Virus record (IMG/VR): IMGVR_UViG_3300048999_000082
Coordinates: 1-54,079 of that record
DNA: 54,079 bases
Reading direction: 5' to 3' (one strand)
Source of the DNA: a virus
The position numbers were made by a program, and so were the translations under genes. Below the pieces are notes generated by a model. The model was not told the DNA's origin, ran no database searches, and saw only the letters and a list, made by a program, of their open reading frames with translations. Shown here piece after piece: positions 1 through 7,973 of this stretch (its first letter is position 1; each line of letters begins with the position of its first letter).

Positions 1-127
1 GGTCACATCTACCACACCAACCGCGACATCCGGTGTGGCGGCGGCTTCCTTCATCCGCGCCCACAGCCAGTTATTGTGTTCAATGTACGGACCGACCGTG
101 CCCACACCTGTCACGCGATTAAATGAG
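1..127. repeat. Terminal direct repeat, left copy
   Basis: These 127 bases are identical to bases 53953-54079. The copies join the portal reading frame seamlessly, which shows that the sequence is circular or circularly permuted. A length of exactly 127 is a common assembler k-mer overlap, so it more probably marks contig closure than a physical terminal repeat. Confidence 0.95.
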
Positions 128-1080
128 GATCCCGGACGGACCTCAACAACGCGACCCGGACCCAAATACCACGGGACGGGATTGTCGTCGTCATCAACCG
201 GCGGATCGGCATCCGTGACGTACGTGCCCAAACCTTCAAGCGCCAACGCCAATTCTTCATCAGAGATCGACTGATTAATGGCGCCCATCAACCGTTCGAA
301 TCCGCGAATCTCGGAAGACCCAAACGGGTTTTGCGGTTCCCAAAAATTCTTCAGGTGGTACACGGGTAATTGCGTGATCTGTGGAGGCAATGCCATGACC
401 GGTTTGATGATCGTCAACGGCTTGGCCGATGGACCCTCCCAATCATCGGTTGCGTAAATCGCCTCTTCAACGGTGATGGTGTTCGTACCATCAGACTTGG
501 GAACCTTACGGTATGTCTGCCGACGAATACGCGTGTCAGACCCGACCGTGATTGTTTCGACAAGATGCACACCGATGATTTTGTCTACGTCATTGTCATC
601 GGTGATGGGGAACATCGACGCAGGATCAATGTCTTGAATGGTGATGCGCGAACCCAACGGCTTTTTTGCATCGGCGAAGATGTGCCATGCCCAGTCACCC
701 CGAATGAGGCCGTATCGTTTGGAGCCTTGGAACTTTGATTTGAATTCTTCACGAATGAACAGATCCGAAAATGCCATCGTTGCCGCTTGCACATCGGCAG
801 ACGTGACATCCGGATTGGTTTTGTTGGTCATGACCACACCGAAATCTGGTGCCGTGAATCGGTTCATCGTGTTGATGATGGTCTTGGCCGTGGGGATGTA
901 GATCGGTTTGTCGTTCGTACCGCGCTGGGTTAGTTTGAACGTGTCCGGCACCGACCAATAAATCTCCTCGTATAACTGGTACGACAAAATGCGTTGCTGA
1001 TCCAACTCGTTCGGAATCCACGACGGCTTTGTGCCGAACAGTGTCGCCCCAGTTGAATATGGCGTCATGGGTGTGGTCAA
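1..1080 (-). CDS. Portal protein, N-terminal part (continues at 53952)
   Basis: This is the first 360 codons of a portal protein of about 497 residues; the remaining codons lie at 53952-53539 once the ends are joined. The portal is the dodecameric ring at the capsid vertex through which DNA enters and leaves. The assignment rests on its place directly after the large terminase subunit and before a MuF-like head protein, its length, and features usual for such portals, including the region reading NPFGSSEIRGFERL followed by a helical stretch. A TTG at 1080 has a well-placed AAAGGA six bases upstream; the ATG at 1068 (in frame) would leave an 18-base gap, so TTG is preferred. The frame is unbroken across the joined ends. 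Confidence 0.82.
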   Translation of the reverse strand, partial: MTTPMTPYSTGATLFGTKPSWIPNELDQQRILSYQLYEEIYWSVPDTFKLTQRGTNDKPIYIPTAKTIINTMNRFTAPDFGVVMTNKTNPDVTSADVQAATMAFSDLFIREEFKSKFQGSKRYGLIRGDWAWHIFADAKKPLGSRITIQDIDPASMFPITDDNDVDKIIGVHLVETITVGSDTRIRRQTYRKVPKSDGTNTITVEEAIYATDDWEGPSAKPLTIIKPVMALPPQITQLPVYHLKNFWEPQNPFGSSEIRGFERLMGAINQSISDEELALALEGLGTYVTDADPPVDDDDNPVPWYLGPGRVVEVRPGSSFNRVTGVGTVGPYIEHNNWLWARMKEAAATPDVAVGVVDVT

Positions 1081-1092
1081 CGGAAATCCTTT

Positions 1093-2484
1093 CTACGTCA
1101 TCCGGCCAGAACGAATGCGTGTGGATTTACGCTCGCCCACAACCCCGAAATAACCTTTGAAAAAACGGCCCAATGCTTCGGGTCCGTGGTCATCTTTACT
1201 CATCGGATTCTCGGTCGCTGCCCGAATCTCCGATTTGTGTTCCGGCCAACGGTATCCTTCTCGCATTTCCCACGCCAGTTTTTCGCATGAACGATGAACG
1301 GTCAACGTAGGCACGCGTTCTGGGTGGTTGACATCGAGATGTTGCAGTTCCGGTTTGATCTTCAACGCACGGCGTATCAATGCTAACCGGATCTTCAACT
1401 CACCTCCGGTGTTGGGTCTCGATGCTATTTTCAAATACTTGCTCAACGTATGTGAATCTTCGGGTGATGCCGGGTCGGGATAAAACGCCACGCATTTACG
1501 AATCAACGCCGAATCCACAGGATCCGCCAACATCTCTTCGCAAACGTCAATAGCGTCACGTCCAGTCCACCGTCGTTCCCGAATGACACGCACGTCACCG
1601 AACGGGCCGACCTGAATCCACAGCCACACAAAAGGGTTGGTAAATCCATAGTCGATGCCCGCGTACAAAGGCCATGACGGGTCATAACCCCAATCCATGA
1701 GATGCGTTTCGTCATCCCATTCCTGCATTACCGCGCCGACCTTATCAACGAACATCGCGCCGTACTGCCGGTTGAATTCATCAACCGTCAAATCATCTTC
1801 GGCTTCCAATATCTCCGGGTCTTGCCGTCCCCCCGGAAATACGATGTTGTTCGTCCACGACGGCATACGCCACGATTGCCATTGTGTTTTGGTCGGGTCT
1901 TGCCCGCGTTGCCACAACGAGAACAATAGGGAATGATCCGAGCGCCCCTCTGGAACGCCCGTGAACAACGCCCATCCCCGTCGGTCCGACAACCCGGGAC
2001 GAATGTATTCACCCCACGTTTTACGGCGATGACGACCGGCCTCAACCATCAATACGCCGTTCAACCCGTCACCAACCAACGTCTCCGGATGTTGGGCGGA
2101 TTTACCCACCAGTTCAAACCCCCACGATGTCTTAATATGCATCGCGCCGGATTCCCGGTTGTTCACGAACTTGACCGATGATTTGTCGATGCCTTGCTTG
2201 CGCAACGAATCAAACACCAGCTTAAATTCTTTTTCCACGTCCGTGTACTGCGGCCCAACAATCCATATCAACTGCGGACCGCCCGTGATCGGGCACATGA
2301 CGAATGTGTTCGGTTCGGCTTCCCGTGCACCGAACAATGTCTTACCCCAACGCCGGCCATTCGGAATGACCTTGAATCTCTTCGGCGTGTAATGCAAGAT
2401 CTGTTGACCGGCATGCGGTCGATAACCGATGTGCTCGTAATACTTTGCCTTGCTGAATACCTTACCGCCACTGACGGTTGTCAT
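1093..2484 (-). CDS. terL: Terminase large subunit
   Basis: This is the motor ATPase and nuclease that packages DNA through the portal. The 463 residues match the usual length. The N-terminal ATPase has a Walker A-like NGRRWGKT near residue 43 and a Walker B-like GVLMVEAGR near residue 143. The C-terminal RNase H-like nuclease has acidic motifs YAGIDYGFTNP, AFYPDPASPE and SKDDHGPEALGRF. GGGAGAA lies eight bases before the ATG. It is preceded by the small subunit and an unknown small protein and followed by the portal, the standard order. The Walker B acidic pair reads V-E rather than the usual D-E. Confidence 0.93.
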   Translation of the reverse strand: MTTVSGGKVFSKAKYYEHIGYRPHAGQQILHYTPKRFKVIPNGRRWGKTLFGAREAEPNTFVMCPITGGPQLIWIVGPQYTDVEKEFKLVFDSLRKQGIDKSSVKFVNNRESGAMHIKTSWGFELVGKSAQHPETLVGDGLNGVLMVEAGRHRRKTWGEYIRPGLSDRRGWALFTGVPEGRSDHSLLFSLWQRGQDPTKTQWQSWRMPSWTNNIVFPGGRQDPEILEAEDDLTVDEFNRQYGAMFVDKVGAVMQEWDDETHLMDWGYDPSWPLYAGIDYGFTNPFVWLWIQVGPFGDVRVIRERRWTGRDAIDVCEEMLADPVDSALIRKCVAFYPDPASPEDSHTLSKYLKIASRPNTGGELKIRLALIRRALKIKPELQHLDVNHPERVPTLTVHRSCEKLAWEMREGYRWPEHKSEIRAATENPMSKDDHGPEALGRFFKGYFGVVGERKSTRIRSGRMT

Positions 2485-2510
2485 TCGTTGTTCTCCCGAC
2501 CATCCAATGA

Positions 2511-2539
2511 ATGATGAACGACCACTGTTCCTTCATCAT
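2511..2539. other. Hairpin in leader of large terminase gene
   Basis: Perfect eight-base arms, ATGATGAA and TTCATCAT, flank a 13-base loop about 27 bases upstream of the terL start. It lies in the 176-base gene-free stretch 2485-2660. There is no T-tract on either strand, so it is not an obvious terminator; a leader structure or operator is possible. No convincing promoter was found in this gap. Confidence 0.4.
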
Positions 2540-2660
2540 GCAACATGGGAACACACCAGCACCACACCGAACGGTCGTGCTGGCGCACATCAAAACGAGG
2601 TAACACATGACGCGTGATTGTGTGCCAATCTTGAACCGCGTCAATTGTCCAGCCAGGCAT

Positions 2661-2900
2661 TTAAAATGCCGGGGGACTCATCGCGCCGGGGGCCGAACCA
2701 GGACCTGCGTCCGTAGGATCGATCGCGTATATCTCGGAAATCGTTTCGGCCGGGGTCAACGTGTGCGGGTCCGGTTGGATCATCCCGGCCACCCCTCCGA
2801 ATTCCGTACCGCTGTTCGGATCGATTTTCGAAACGTTGGTATGGGACGTGACCGGCGGGATAATAATCGTGCGATCACGTCGCGGACGAATGGCAACCAT
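2661..2900 (-). CDS. Small protein between terminase subunits, unknown
   Basis: A 79-residue protein with basic N-terminus and Pro/Gly/Ala-rich C-terminus, with no recognised domain. The start ATG overlaps the stop of the small terminase gene (TAATG), indicating translational coupling in the packaging operon. It contains no cysteines or membrane segment. It could be a packaging accessory or a minor head protein; nothing in the sequence decides. Confidence 0.6.
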   Translation of the reverse strand: MVAIRPRRDRTIIIPPVTSHTNVSKIDPNSGTEFGGVAGMIQPDPHTLTPAETISEIYAIDPTDAGPGSAPGAMSPPAF

Positions 2901-3517
2901 TAATCCTCCTCTTGCATTTCGTCGAATGCCTTACCGACCAATTCCCCGTCAATGACCGGGTGTGCGTCATCGCCGTTGGGCATGACCAATGCAGCGGCCA
3001 TGATCTTTTTCAACGCGTCATCACCCGAAATATCCACGCGCTGACGCGGTTTGCCAATGACGTGTTCGATGATGAACTTGGCGGCATCCAGTTTCACACG
3101 CGGCTCGACAATGTACTTGCCGAATTCATCGCGTTCTTCGGACACCATCAATTTACGCAACACGTCGAGCGCGAATGGAACTTGACCGTCCAGTTTTTCC
3201 AGCGTCAGGTCAATGAATCGCTGGCGAATCTCCGCCATGATCGGCGATGCGAGCCAATCGGCGCGTGGCCCGGCATGGAATCGTCCGGTCACGGGGTTCT
3301 TGCATTTACCTTTAGCCAGTTCTTCGAGATCCCATTCACTGAATTGCTTTCCGTACAGCAATTCCATATCGCGAACGGACTTCACACGTTGACGGCGCAA
3401 CCGAATGCGCACGTTGTGTGGGTCGGTCTTCAATTGCCGACCCGATTGGGTAATTGGGCGACCTTCGGAATCCCTGGCCCAATGGGGTGCTGCCGTGTTG
3501 TTGGGTTGGCGGGGCAT
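2900..3517 (-). CDS. Terminase small subunit (probable)
   Basis: A 205-residue protein immediately upstream of the large terminase gene. Small subunits recognise the packaging site and regulate the large subunit. The segment around residues 140-165 (KLDAAKFIIEHVIGKPRQ) resembles the conserved helical region of actinophage small terminases, followed by an acidic C-terminus. The ATG is preceded by GGGAGGT. A terminator lies just upstream (3545-3576), so this gene probably opens the late transcription unit, though no clear promoter was found between terminator and start. The function is inferred from position and weak family resemblance. Confidence 0.72.
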   Translation of the reverse strand: MPRQPNNTAAPHWARDSEGRPITQSGRQLKTDPHNVRIRLRRQRVKSVRDMELLYGKQFSEWDLEELAKGKCKNPVTGRFHAGPRADWLASPIMAEIRQRFIDLTLEKLDGQVPFALDVLRKLMVSEERDEFGKYIVEPRVKLDAAKFIIEHVIGKPRQRVDISGDDALKKIMAAALVMPNGDDAHPVIDGELVGKAFDEMQEED

Positions 3518-3544
3518 ATGTTACCTCCCGTCCCGCGCGCATGA

Positions 3545-3576
3545 AAAAGCGCCAATGACGAATCATCGGCGCTTTT
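3545..3576. terminator. Bidirectional intrinsic terminator
   Basis: Stem arms AAAAGCGCC and GGCGCTTTT are perfectly complementary and extend through a further ATGA/TCAT pairing after one mismatch. T-runs occur on both strands. It separates the small-gene unit ending at 3661 from the terminase operon, both read leftward. The rest of 3578-3660 shows nothing recognisable. Confidence 0.8.
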
Positions 3577-3660
3577 CTGATCTTGCAGACATTAACCCGC
3601 ACTACGTGGCTTCGTCAATGGCCAACCCGGCCAGGCCGTTAGGTTAATAGTCCCCACACC

Positions 3661-3867
3661 CTACGCGTCCGAATGCTCATCGTCGATAATCGTCTGTGCT
3701 TTGTCCCGTGCCCCGGATTCCGTTGGTGTTTCCCCGGCAGCGATGGGCATTCCCGTAGACCAATTAAGGTCGTACACAGCCCATACCCACGGCAAATACG
3801 CGAGGTCATCATCCACGTTCGGTTCTGGTTTGTGTCTGATGACGGTCTTGTAATTCGCGGTGGTCAT
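3661..3867 (-). CDS. Small protein, unknown
   Basis: A 68-residue soluble protein, last of a chain of overlapping small genes. Its ATG overlaps the stop of the preceding gene (ATGA). It is rich in Trp, Asp and Glu, with a compact central segment LAYLPWVWAVYDLNW and an acidic helical C-terminus. No known domain was recognised; the form suggests a small single-domain protein. Confidence 0.6.
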   Translation of the reverse strand: MTTANYKTVIRHKPEPNVDDDLAYLPWVWAVYDLNWSTGMPIAAGETPTESGARDKAQTIIDDEHSDA

Positions 3868-4028
3868 GGGTACGTGACGGCATTCGCGGCGGCATGGGTT
3901 TCGTCTTCGGTGGCAGCGGTTCCTTCACCCACGGCCGTGAGGCCGATGCCGTCGTCCGCCCATACGGTCCACGCCCAGGTTCCGTCATCCTGTTCGGACA
4001 CCACGCGGGTAATGTTAACGTCTGGCAT
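3864..4028 (-). CDS. Small protein, unknown (54 aa)
   Basis: A short gene overlapping the next by four bases (ATGA), preceded by GGAGG-like sequence within the upstream gene (TTGGAGGAAACGAC before the ATG). The product reads as a small beta-rich domain (VNITRVVSEQDDGTWAWTV) followed by an Ala/Thr-rich helix. The pattern resembles small phage proteins adjoining 3661-3867, which also begins with a Trp-rich strand region. Function unknown. Confidence 0.6.
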   Translation of the reverse strand: MPDVNITRVVSEQDDGTWAWTVWADDGIGLTAVGEGTAATEDETHAAANAVTYP

Positions 4029-4149
4029 GTCGTTTCCTCCAAATGTATCGACTCAATGCCATGCCGGCACCGACAATAACCATAGTCACGACGAATGCTG
4101 CGAACAACCACCACGCCAACATAAAGAATAGGTCAACGCGCATAGCCAT
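4015..4149 (-). CDS. Tiny membrane protein (44 aa)
   Basis: The reading frame gives a 44-residue product with one hydrophobic segment at about residues 7-31 (LFFMLAWWLFAAFVVTMVIV) and a basic tail RYIWRKRHARR, predicting an N-out/C-in single-pass protein. It overlaps the following gene by 14 bases and sits in a run of equally small genes. Function unknown; antiholin, superinfection exclusion or an envelope role are all possible. Confidence 0.5.
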   Translation of the reverse strand: MAMRVDLFFMLAWWLFAAFVVTMVIVGAGMALSRYIWRKRHARR

Positions 4150-4156
4150 AATCAGT

Positions 4157-4339
4157 TCACCCATGAATATCTTTACTCAACAATCTCCGGTCCAGCCATA
4201 CGTCAATGGAATCTTTCACGATGAATTCTGTGCCGGTCGCACCGCATGATCGTGCCTTGGTCAACACGACAATCAGATCCCGCAATTTACGGTCAATCTC
4301 GGCAACCGTCCATCGACCAAGCACGTCATCGGTTTTCAT
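4157..4339 (-). CDS. Small helical protein, unknown
   Basis: A 60-residue soluble product, mostly helical and charged, with one internal Cys. The start ATG shares a base with the stop of the upstream gene at 4339 (TAATG-like junction), indicating coupling. The repeated L/I spacing at residues 14-30 suggests an amphipathic helix. No family recognised. Confidence 0.55.
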   Translation of the reverse strand: MKTDDVLGRWTVAEIDRKLRDLIVVLTKARSCGATGTEFIVKDSIDVWLDRRLLSKDIHG

Positions 4340-4824
4340 TACGTCACCTTATCGCAATCACAACCAGAGATCAGACAGAACACCGTGGACGAATCGTCAT
4401 CGAGCACATGCATGTCAACGTGATGGGTACACACGGCGCAAGCACGTTCAACAATGATCTTGTCATCGCCTCCACCGAGATTCTTCAGGTGGCCAACAAT
4501 GACCCCACCACCACCCAACAGAATATTGATCGGATCTATTAACGGATCCGGTGCCGGTTTTTTACTTTGGTCATTGACGACAACGGAGGTGGTTCCGGTG
4601 CGTTGACTTTCCACGCCCTGTCGTATGAGATTTCGCGCACCCGTGTTGGGTAACGCTGGGGCGTGGGATCGTTTGAGCGGCGCATCCACGAGGTGATAGC
4701 CACCACCCAGGTTTTCCAAGTATTCACACGCAGCCTCTCTGTCCAACCACACCGAATCGAATTTGCCGGTCATGGTCAACACCACATATCCCACCGAGTA
4801 CGCGTACGGTCGGCCTCCGGGCAT
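4339..4824 (-). CDS. Unknown protein with C-terminal Cys/His cluster
   Basis: A 161-residue protein starting at an ATG seven bases after AAAGGA; an upstream in-frame extension was rejected for lack of a binding site. The N-terminal third (PYAYSVGYVVLTMTGKFDSVWLD) looks like a small alpha/beta domain. The central region contains a glycine-rich stretch (ILLGGGGVIVGHLKNLGGGDD). The C-terminus carries ACAVCTHHVDMHV followed by FCLISGCDCD, which could bind zinc. No family recognised. Confidence 0.6.
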   Translation of the reverse strand: MPGGRPYAYSVGYVVLTMTGKFDSVWLDREAACEYLENLGGGYHLVDAPLKRSHAPALPNTGARNLIRQGVESQRTGTTSVVVNDQSKKPAPDPLIDPINILLGGGGVIVGHLKNLGGGDDKIIVERACAVCTHHVDMHVLDDDSSTVFCLISGCDCDKVT

Positions 4825-4838
4825 GGTGTGGTCCTTTC

Positions 4839-5054
4839 TTACATCATCCGTGCGATGCCGTAAACGACAGCCGCGACGATGGCGATAAACGGAAACAACA
4901 CCATCGCACAACCGTCGCCTTTATTCACCTGTTGCTTACGGGCTTTAACGATGAACGCCTCACGCTTGCGGTATTCTTTTTCGCTCATCCCCCGCTTTCG
5001 TCGAATCTTTTCCCGTTGGATAAACCTGTTAGTCCGTTCGCTGTAATCGTCCAT
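4839..5054 (-). CDS. Tiny membrane protein, GCA family member 3
   Basis: A 71-residue protein with a very basic N-terminal domain (residues 1-48, rich in Arg and Lys) and a single C-terminal membrane segment. The boundary reads KGDGCAMVLF. The two upstream genes have the same architecture and the same G-C-A at the boundary, which points to tandem duplication with strong divergence. The ATG overlaps the upstream stop (TTAATGG). The basic tail predicts a cytoplasmic N-terminus and extracytoplasmic C-terminus. Confidence 0.62.
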   Translation of the reverse strand: MDDYSERTNRFIQREKIRRKRGMSEKEYRKREAFIVKARKQQVNKGDGCAMVLFPFIAIVAAVVYGIARMM

Positions 5055-5239
5055 TAAGACAATACCTGAATGATCGCGTACGTTGCCGCTCCGATAGCGC
5101 CGGCGAATACCGACCCAGCGATCACCAGAATAAACGCGCAACCTTTACCCGCGTTCATGTTGTTCGATTTCTTAAATGCTTTCTGGAGGTTTTGGTTGTT
5201 CTTGGTGCGTTTGCGATCGCCCCCCGACATATTGCTCAT
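5054..5239 (-). CDS. Tiny membrane protein, GCA family member 2
   Basis: A 61-residue protein with a Lys/Asn-rich N-terminal part and one membrane segment starting AGKGCAFILVIAGSVFAG. It overlaps both neighbours by a few bases. The shared pattern with 4839-5054 and 5236-5424 (basic soluble half, glycine, GCA, hydrophobic helix, short end) marks it as a paralogue. Function unknown. Confidence 0.62.
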   Translation of the reverse strand: MSNMSGGDRKRTKNNQNLQKAFKKSNNMNAGKGCAFILVIAGSVFAGAIGAATYAIIQVLS

Positions 5240-5424
5240 GACCACACCCATGCGTCGTATGCAGCGAACAACACGAGCAGCGCCGGAATGCACAGCACAA
5301 AGATCATGATGATCGCGCAACCGCCACTTTGTTTGTCAGCCGCCTTACCAGCTTTACGGATCTCATGAACCACGGGGTGATGACCTGTGCGTTTGTTCAG
5401 CTGTCCATGCTTATACGGCATCAT
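5236..5424 (-). CDS. Tiny membrane protein, GCA family member 1
   Basis: A 62-residue protein: basic N-terminus with several His residues, then KQSGGCAIIMIFVLCIPALL as the start of its only membrane segment, ending in WVWS. Two ATG codons in tandem (5424, 5421) could start it. It overlaps the upstream two-pass membrane protein by 14 bases. The boundary motif is shared with the next two genes. Confidence 0.6.
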   Translation of the reverse strand: MMPYKHGQLNKRTGHHPVVHEIRKAGKAADKQSGGCAIIMIFVLCIPALLVLFAAYDAWVWS

Positions 5425-5656
5425 GACCCCCGCGCAAACCAACCACCAAGACAAACACCGTGATGGCGATGACAGCCACCACCGACGCACCCACGATGAC
5501 CATCGGCGCCGGGCGGATACCCGTCACGCCAAGCACCACGGAGATCATGAGTCCGATCGGCATGCCCACCGCGACCGCCTGCCACGTGCCCGTACCCACC
5601 GGTCTGCCGTCCGTGAACAACCCGCTCCGATGTTGCTTGGATTTGTTCTTTGCCAT
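5411..5656 (-). CDS. Small two-pass membrane protein
   Basis: An 81-residue protein with basic N-terminus (KNKSKQHR) and two hydrophobic segments at about residues 27-47 and 50-73, separated by a short Arg-Pro turn. AAAGGA precedes the ATG. It heads the run of tiny membrane proteins at 4.8-5.66 kb. The hairpin topology is compatible with a holin or antiholin, but the lysis genes are elsewhere (32-36 kb), so an immunity or membrane-remodelling role is equally open. Confidence 0.6.
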   Translation of the reverse strand: MAKNKSKQHRSGLFTDGRPVGTGTWQAVAVGMPIGLMISVVLGVTGIRPAPMVIVGASVVAVIAITVFVLVVGLRGGHDAV

Positions 5657-5725
5657 TGCGTATTCCTTTCATCTACACGTGATGACCGATACGCCATTGT
5701 ACCGGCCATCATTAAAGGTGTGTGG

Positions 5726-6796
5726 TTAAGACGCAGCGTCGGGCCACCGGATGTGCGAGTAACCTGATCCATCGGTTTCAATGTACAAATGCTTGATGTG
5801 GTCATGCACGAGCCGATGAATCTCATCACGTTGCACGGTGTCAAACACAAACGCGGGAATGTCCCGTGCTTCACCCGGCGACAATGGACTTCCATCGACA
5901 TCGACGAATATCTCGGGCATCGGGTCGTGCACGGGATCTGGGGTCATTGCACCCACACCGTACTGCACAGTCTGGAGCATTCGTTCATATCGGTTGACCA
6001 GTTCACACACCTCATCAACCAATGACCCAACCTCGCCGACGATCGGGTTCACAAGATCGGACGCGTCTTGATTGATTTGCATTACCTTATGACAACGTTC
6101 GGTCATCGACGCGAGTTCGTCCTCGAACCGTTTGCGTTCCCGCGCCATGTCCTCATACGTGGATTGCAGTCGACGGTGTCGATTAATAAAGTTCACAAAC
6201 CCATCGCGCAACGCCAAGTCAGACGGAAGATCGACACCGTCACCCATCTTCAAACCAACACGCAAACACGTACGGTATTTCTCGATACTTTCAAACGCAT
6301 TCTTCAACGCACGTCGAGCGTTGTTCCGTTGAGAAGTCAACACCTCCTCACGTTCAACCAATTTACGCGCGGCATCGGCCAACCCGCCGGGTACCGCCGG
6401 AATGATGTGCTCGAGTTCACTCAACAGTTTGTTGGCCTGGACCACACCCGACACCGCGTTCTCACACTGATCGGTCAACGCAGCGATACGTTCATCCCGT
6501 GTTGCGACACGTGCTTCTTGATACGCAACCGCATCACGCAACCGCGCATGTTTACCCGACACACACGTATCAGCGAATGCCGCAGTAAGATCGACAAACC
6601 CGATCGGATCGAGCGTGTATGTCGTCACGGGTGTCACGTCATCCCACACAACACTCACGTGGTGCGAATTGAACCCCCGGATCGATCCGATGCGATTTGC
6701 GACGTATACCTTGTCACCAACGGCCATCGTCGGGATGGTGAATGTGTCCCGTGGGACGTTACCCCGATCGACATACAAGAATGTACGGGTGTCCAT
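5726..6796 (-). CDS. Coiled-coil protein, unknown (356 aa)
   Basis: The N-terminal ~70 residues form a beta-rich domain (AVGDKVYVANRIGSI...VSVVWDDV) reminiscent of small SH3-like barrels. Residues ~75-260 are predominantly helical and charged with heptad-like spacing, interrupted by Pro/Gly at ~135-140 and ~183-190. The C-terminus is a small mixed domain. The start ATG immediately follows the upstream stop. No enzymatic motif was seen; a structural or scaffold-like role early in infection is possible. It is among the largest unidentified genes of the leftward early block. Confidence 0.68.
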   Translation of the reverse strand: MDTRTFLYVDRGNVPRDTFTIPTMAVGDKVYVANRIGSIRGFNSHHVSVVWDDVTPVTTYTLDPIGFVDLTAAFADTCVSGKHARLRDAVAYQEARVATRDERIAALTDQCENAVSGVVQANKLLSELEHIIPAVPGGLADAARKLVEREEVLTSQRNNARRALKNAFESIEKYRTCLRVGLKMGDGVDLPSDLALRDGFVNFINRHRRLQSTYEDMARERKRFEDELASMTERCHKVMQINQDASDLVNPIVGEVGSLVDEVCELVNRYERMLQTVQYGVGAMTPDPVHDPMPEIFVDVDGSPLSPGEARDIPAFVFDTVQRDEIHRLVHDHIKHLYIETDGSGYSHIRWPDAAS

Positions 6797-7018
6797 TTAA
6801 ACGGTCGCCTTTTCGTCGTCAACAATGCACGGTCCCAACCGGTCGCGCATCATTTTCGCGAGCACCGGCAAATCGTCGTGGTCCGCTTGTTCGGCCATCA
6901 TTCGCGCCGACGTTTTCGCATTGTCCGTCATCGCATGTTGTACGGCGTGCGGACATTTGTGCGGGGGGTTGTTCACCGCCTTGACAGGCCGTGCGTTTGA
7001 ACGGGAGCGTGTGGGCAT
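6797..7018 (-). CDS. Small basic protein, unknown
   Basis: A 73-residue product. The ATG at 7018 was chosen because AAAGGA lies seven bases upstream; the start context reads TGATCATG, repeated at several other genes here. The sequence is basic and Ala/His/Met-rich (KCPHAVQHAMTDNAKTSARMMAEQ), probably helical. The gene-free stretch 7079-7181 just upstream shows no clear promoter. Confidence 0.5.
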   Translation of the reverse strand: MPTRSRSNARPVKAVNNPPHKCPHAVQHAMTDNAKTSARMMAEQADHDDLPVLAKMMRDRLGPCIVDDEKATV

Positions 7019-7181
7019 GATCATTTCCTTTCGTCGTTCCGTTGACCGTATCGATCCAGTGTTAGTCCATCCCCGCATTCACCAAAGGCCGTCAGATCAA
7101 ATCTAAGACGTTGAAACCCCGTGTCCATGTCCCACTCACCCCCGACCCATGACAGGCCGGGAGCGTTGGGCTAAGCCATTT

Positions 7182-7472
7182 TTACGGCGTGTCTGGGGTC
7201 CATGATGCCGCATCACGGACCCGAATCACCACGGAATCGGTGTCCAACGGTTCTGAATACCGTGCCTCGATGGCGTTGATCATGTCGACCACACCTGCCG
7301 TCATCACCATCTCGGCCGGATTGGAAAACACTTCCCGCATCTGATTCATGCCATATTTGTAATTGTTAACCTGGGCAAGAAGACGGTTGATGATATCGAT
7401 CTGATTGCGGATCTGTGACTGGCGTCGTAAATCCAATTGTTGCAATTCATCAAATTGCTTTTTTGATGGCAT
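7182..7472 (-). CDS. Small coiled-coil protein, unknown
   Basis: A 96-residue protein whose first 50 residues are a Gln/Leu/Arg-rich helix likely to form a coiled coil (QLDLRRQSQIRNQIDIINRLL), followed by a second helical region and an acidic, Pro-rich end. It follows the Zn-ribbon gene by 15 bases in the same operon. Function unknown. Confidence 0.6.
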   Translation of the reverse strand: MPSKKQFDELQQLDLRRQSQIRNQIDIINRLLAQVNNYKYGMNQMREVFSNPAEMVMTAGVVDMINAIEARYSEPLDTDSVVIRVRDAASWTPDTP

Positions 7473-7487
7473 TGTTTAATCCATTCT

Positions 7488-7973
7488 TTAATCGACTTGT
7501 TGGGTCTGTCCGCGACACCATGGACACCACGACCACGTCTCGTCACAGAATCGGTTACAGCTGGAGCATTTGCGAATTAGTTGATACTGTGGACTATCTT
7601 CACCTTCTGAGCGCATAACCTTGCGCACCATTGCCCGCAACTGTCGATCCACCTTCTCCTTCAAAACTTGTGCCCGACCATCGGCAACCACACCCCCGAT
7701 CGCACCTTCAACAACTCCCCCAGCCCGAACCGCACCAGCCCGTGTCGATACCTGACCTGACGACACCCTTTCCCGAACTCCATCGCGTCCCGTCACCTTT
7801 CCGAGTTCGGCCGCCCCCACTGCTCGTCGAGCCACACCATCGGATGACCCCATCGCTGCAGCTGTGTATGCCCGCACCACAAGGTCCGAGTACATGTCCA
7901 CAAATGCTCGAGGCATCATCTCCAACAGCTCACGCTCCACACCGAACGTGACACCAACCGTTATTTTTCCCAT
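7488..7973 (-). CDS. Protein with C-terminal zinc ribbon
   Basis: A 161-residue protein. The first ~45 residues are a helical domain, the middle is a low-complexity Ala/Gly/Val/Arg stretch, and the last 35 residues hold CSSCNRFCDETWSWCPWC, two CxxC pairs expected to bind one zinc ion. It overlaps the upstream gene by 13 bases with GGAG before the ATG. Such ribbons often contact nucleic acid or protein partners; the role here is unknown. Confidence 0.62.
   Translation of the reverse strand: MGKITVGVTFGVERELLEMMPRAFVDMYSDLVVRAYTAAAMGSSDGVARRAVGAAELGKVTGRDGVRERVSSGQVSTRAGAVRAGGVVEGAIGGVVADGRAQVLKEKVDRQLRAMVRKVMRSEGEDSPQYQLIRKCSSCNRFCDETWSWCPWCRGQTQQVD

Noticed and set aside
1-127. Physical direct terminal repeats of the virion
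   Set aside because: The length equals a common assembler k-mer and the repeat lies inside the portal gene, so an assembly overlap is the simpler explanation.
2462-2608. A short Cys/Trp-containing frame upstream of the large terminase gene
   Set aside because: It has no convincing ribosome binding site, overlaps the start of terL out of frame, and its length is compatible with chance.
2912-3544. A 210-codon + strand frame opposite the small terminase gene
   Set aside because: It is antisense to a gene in the expected operon position and has no binding site; it also runs into the terminator region.
6068-7000. A 310-codon open frame on the + strand opposite gene 5726-6796
   Set aside because: It lies antisense to a gene with a good start and coding-like composition, has low-complexity Arg/His-rich sequence, and lacks a ribosome binding site.
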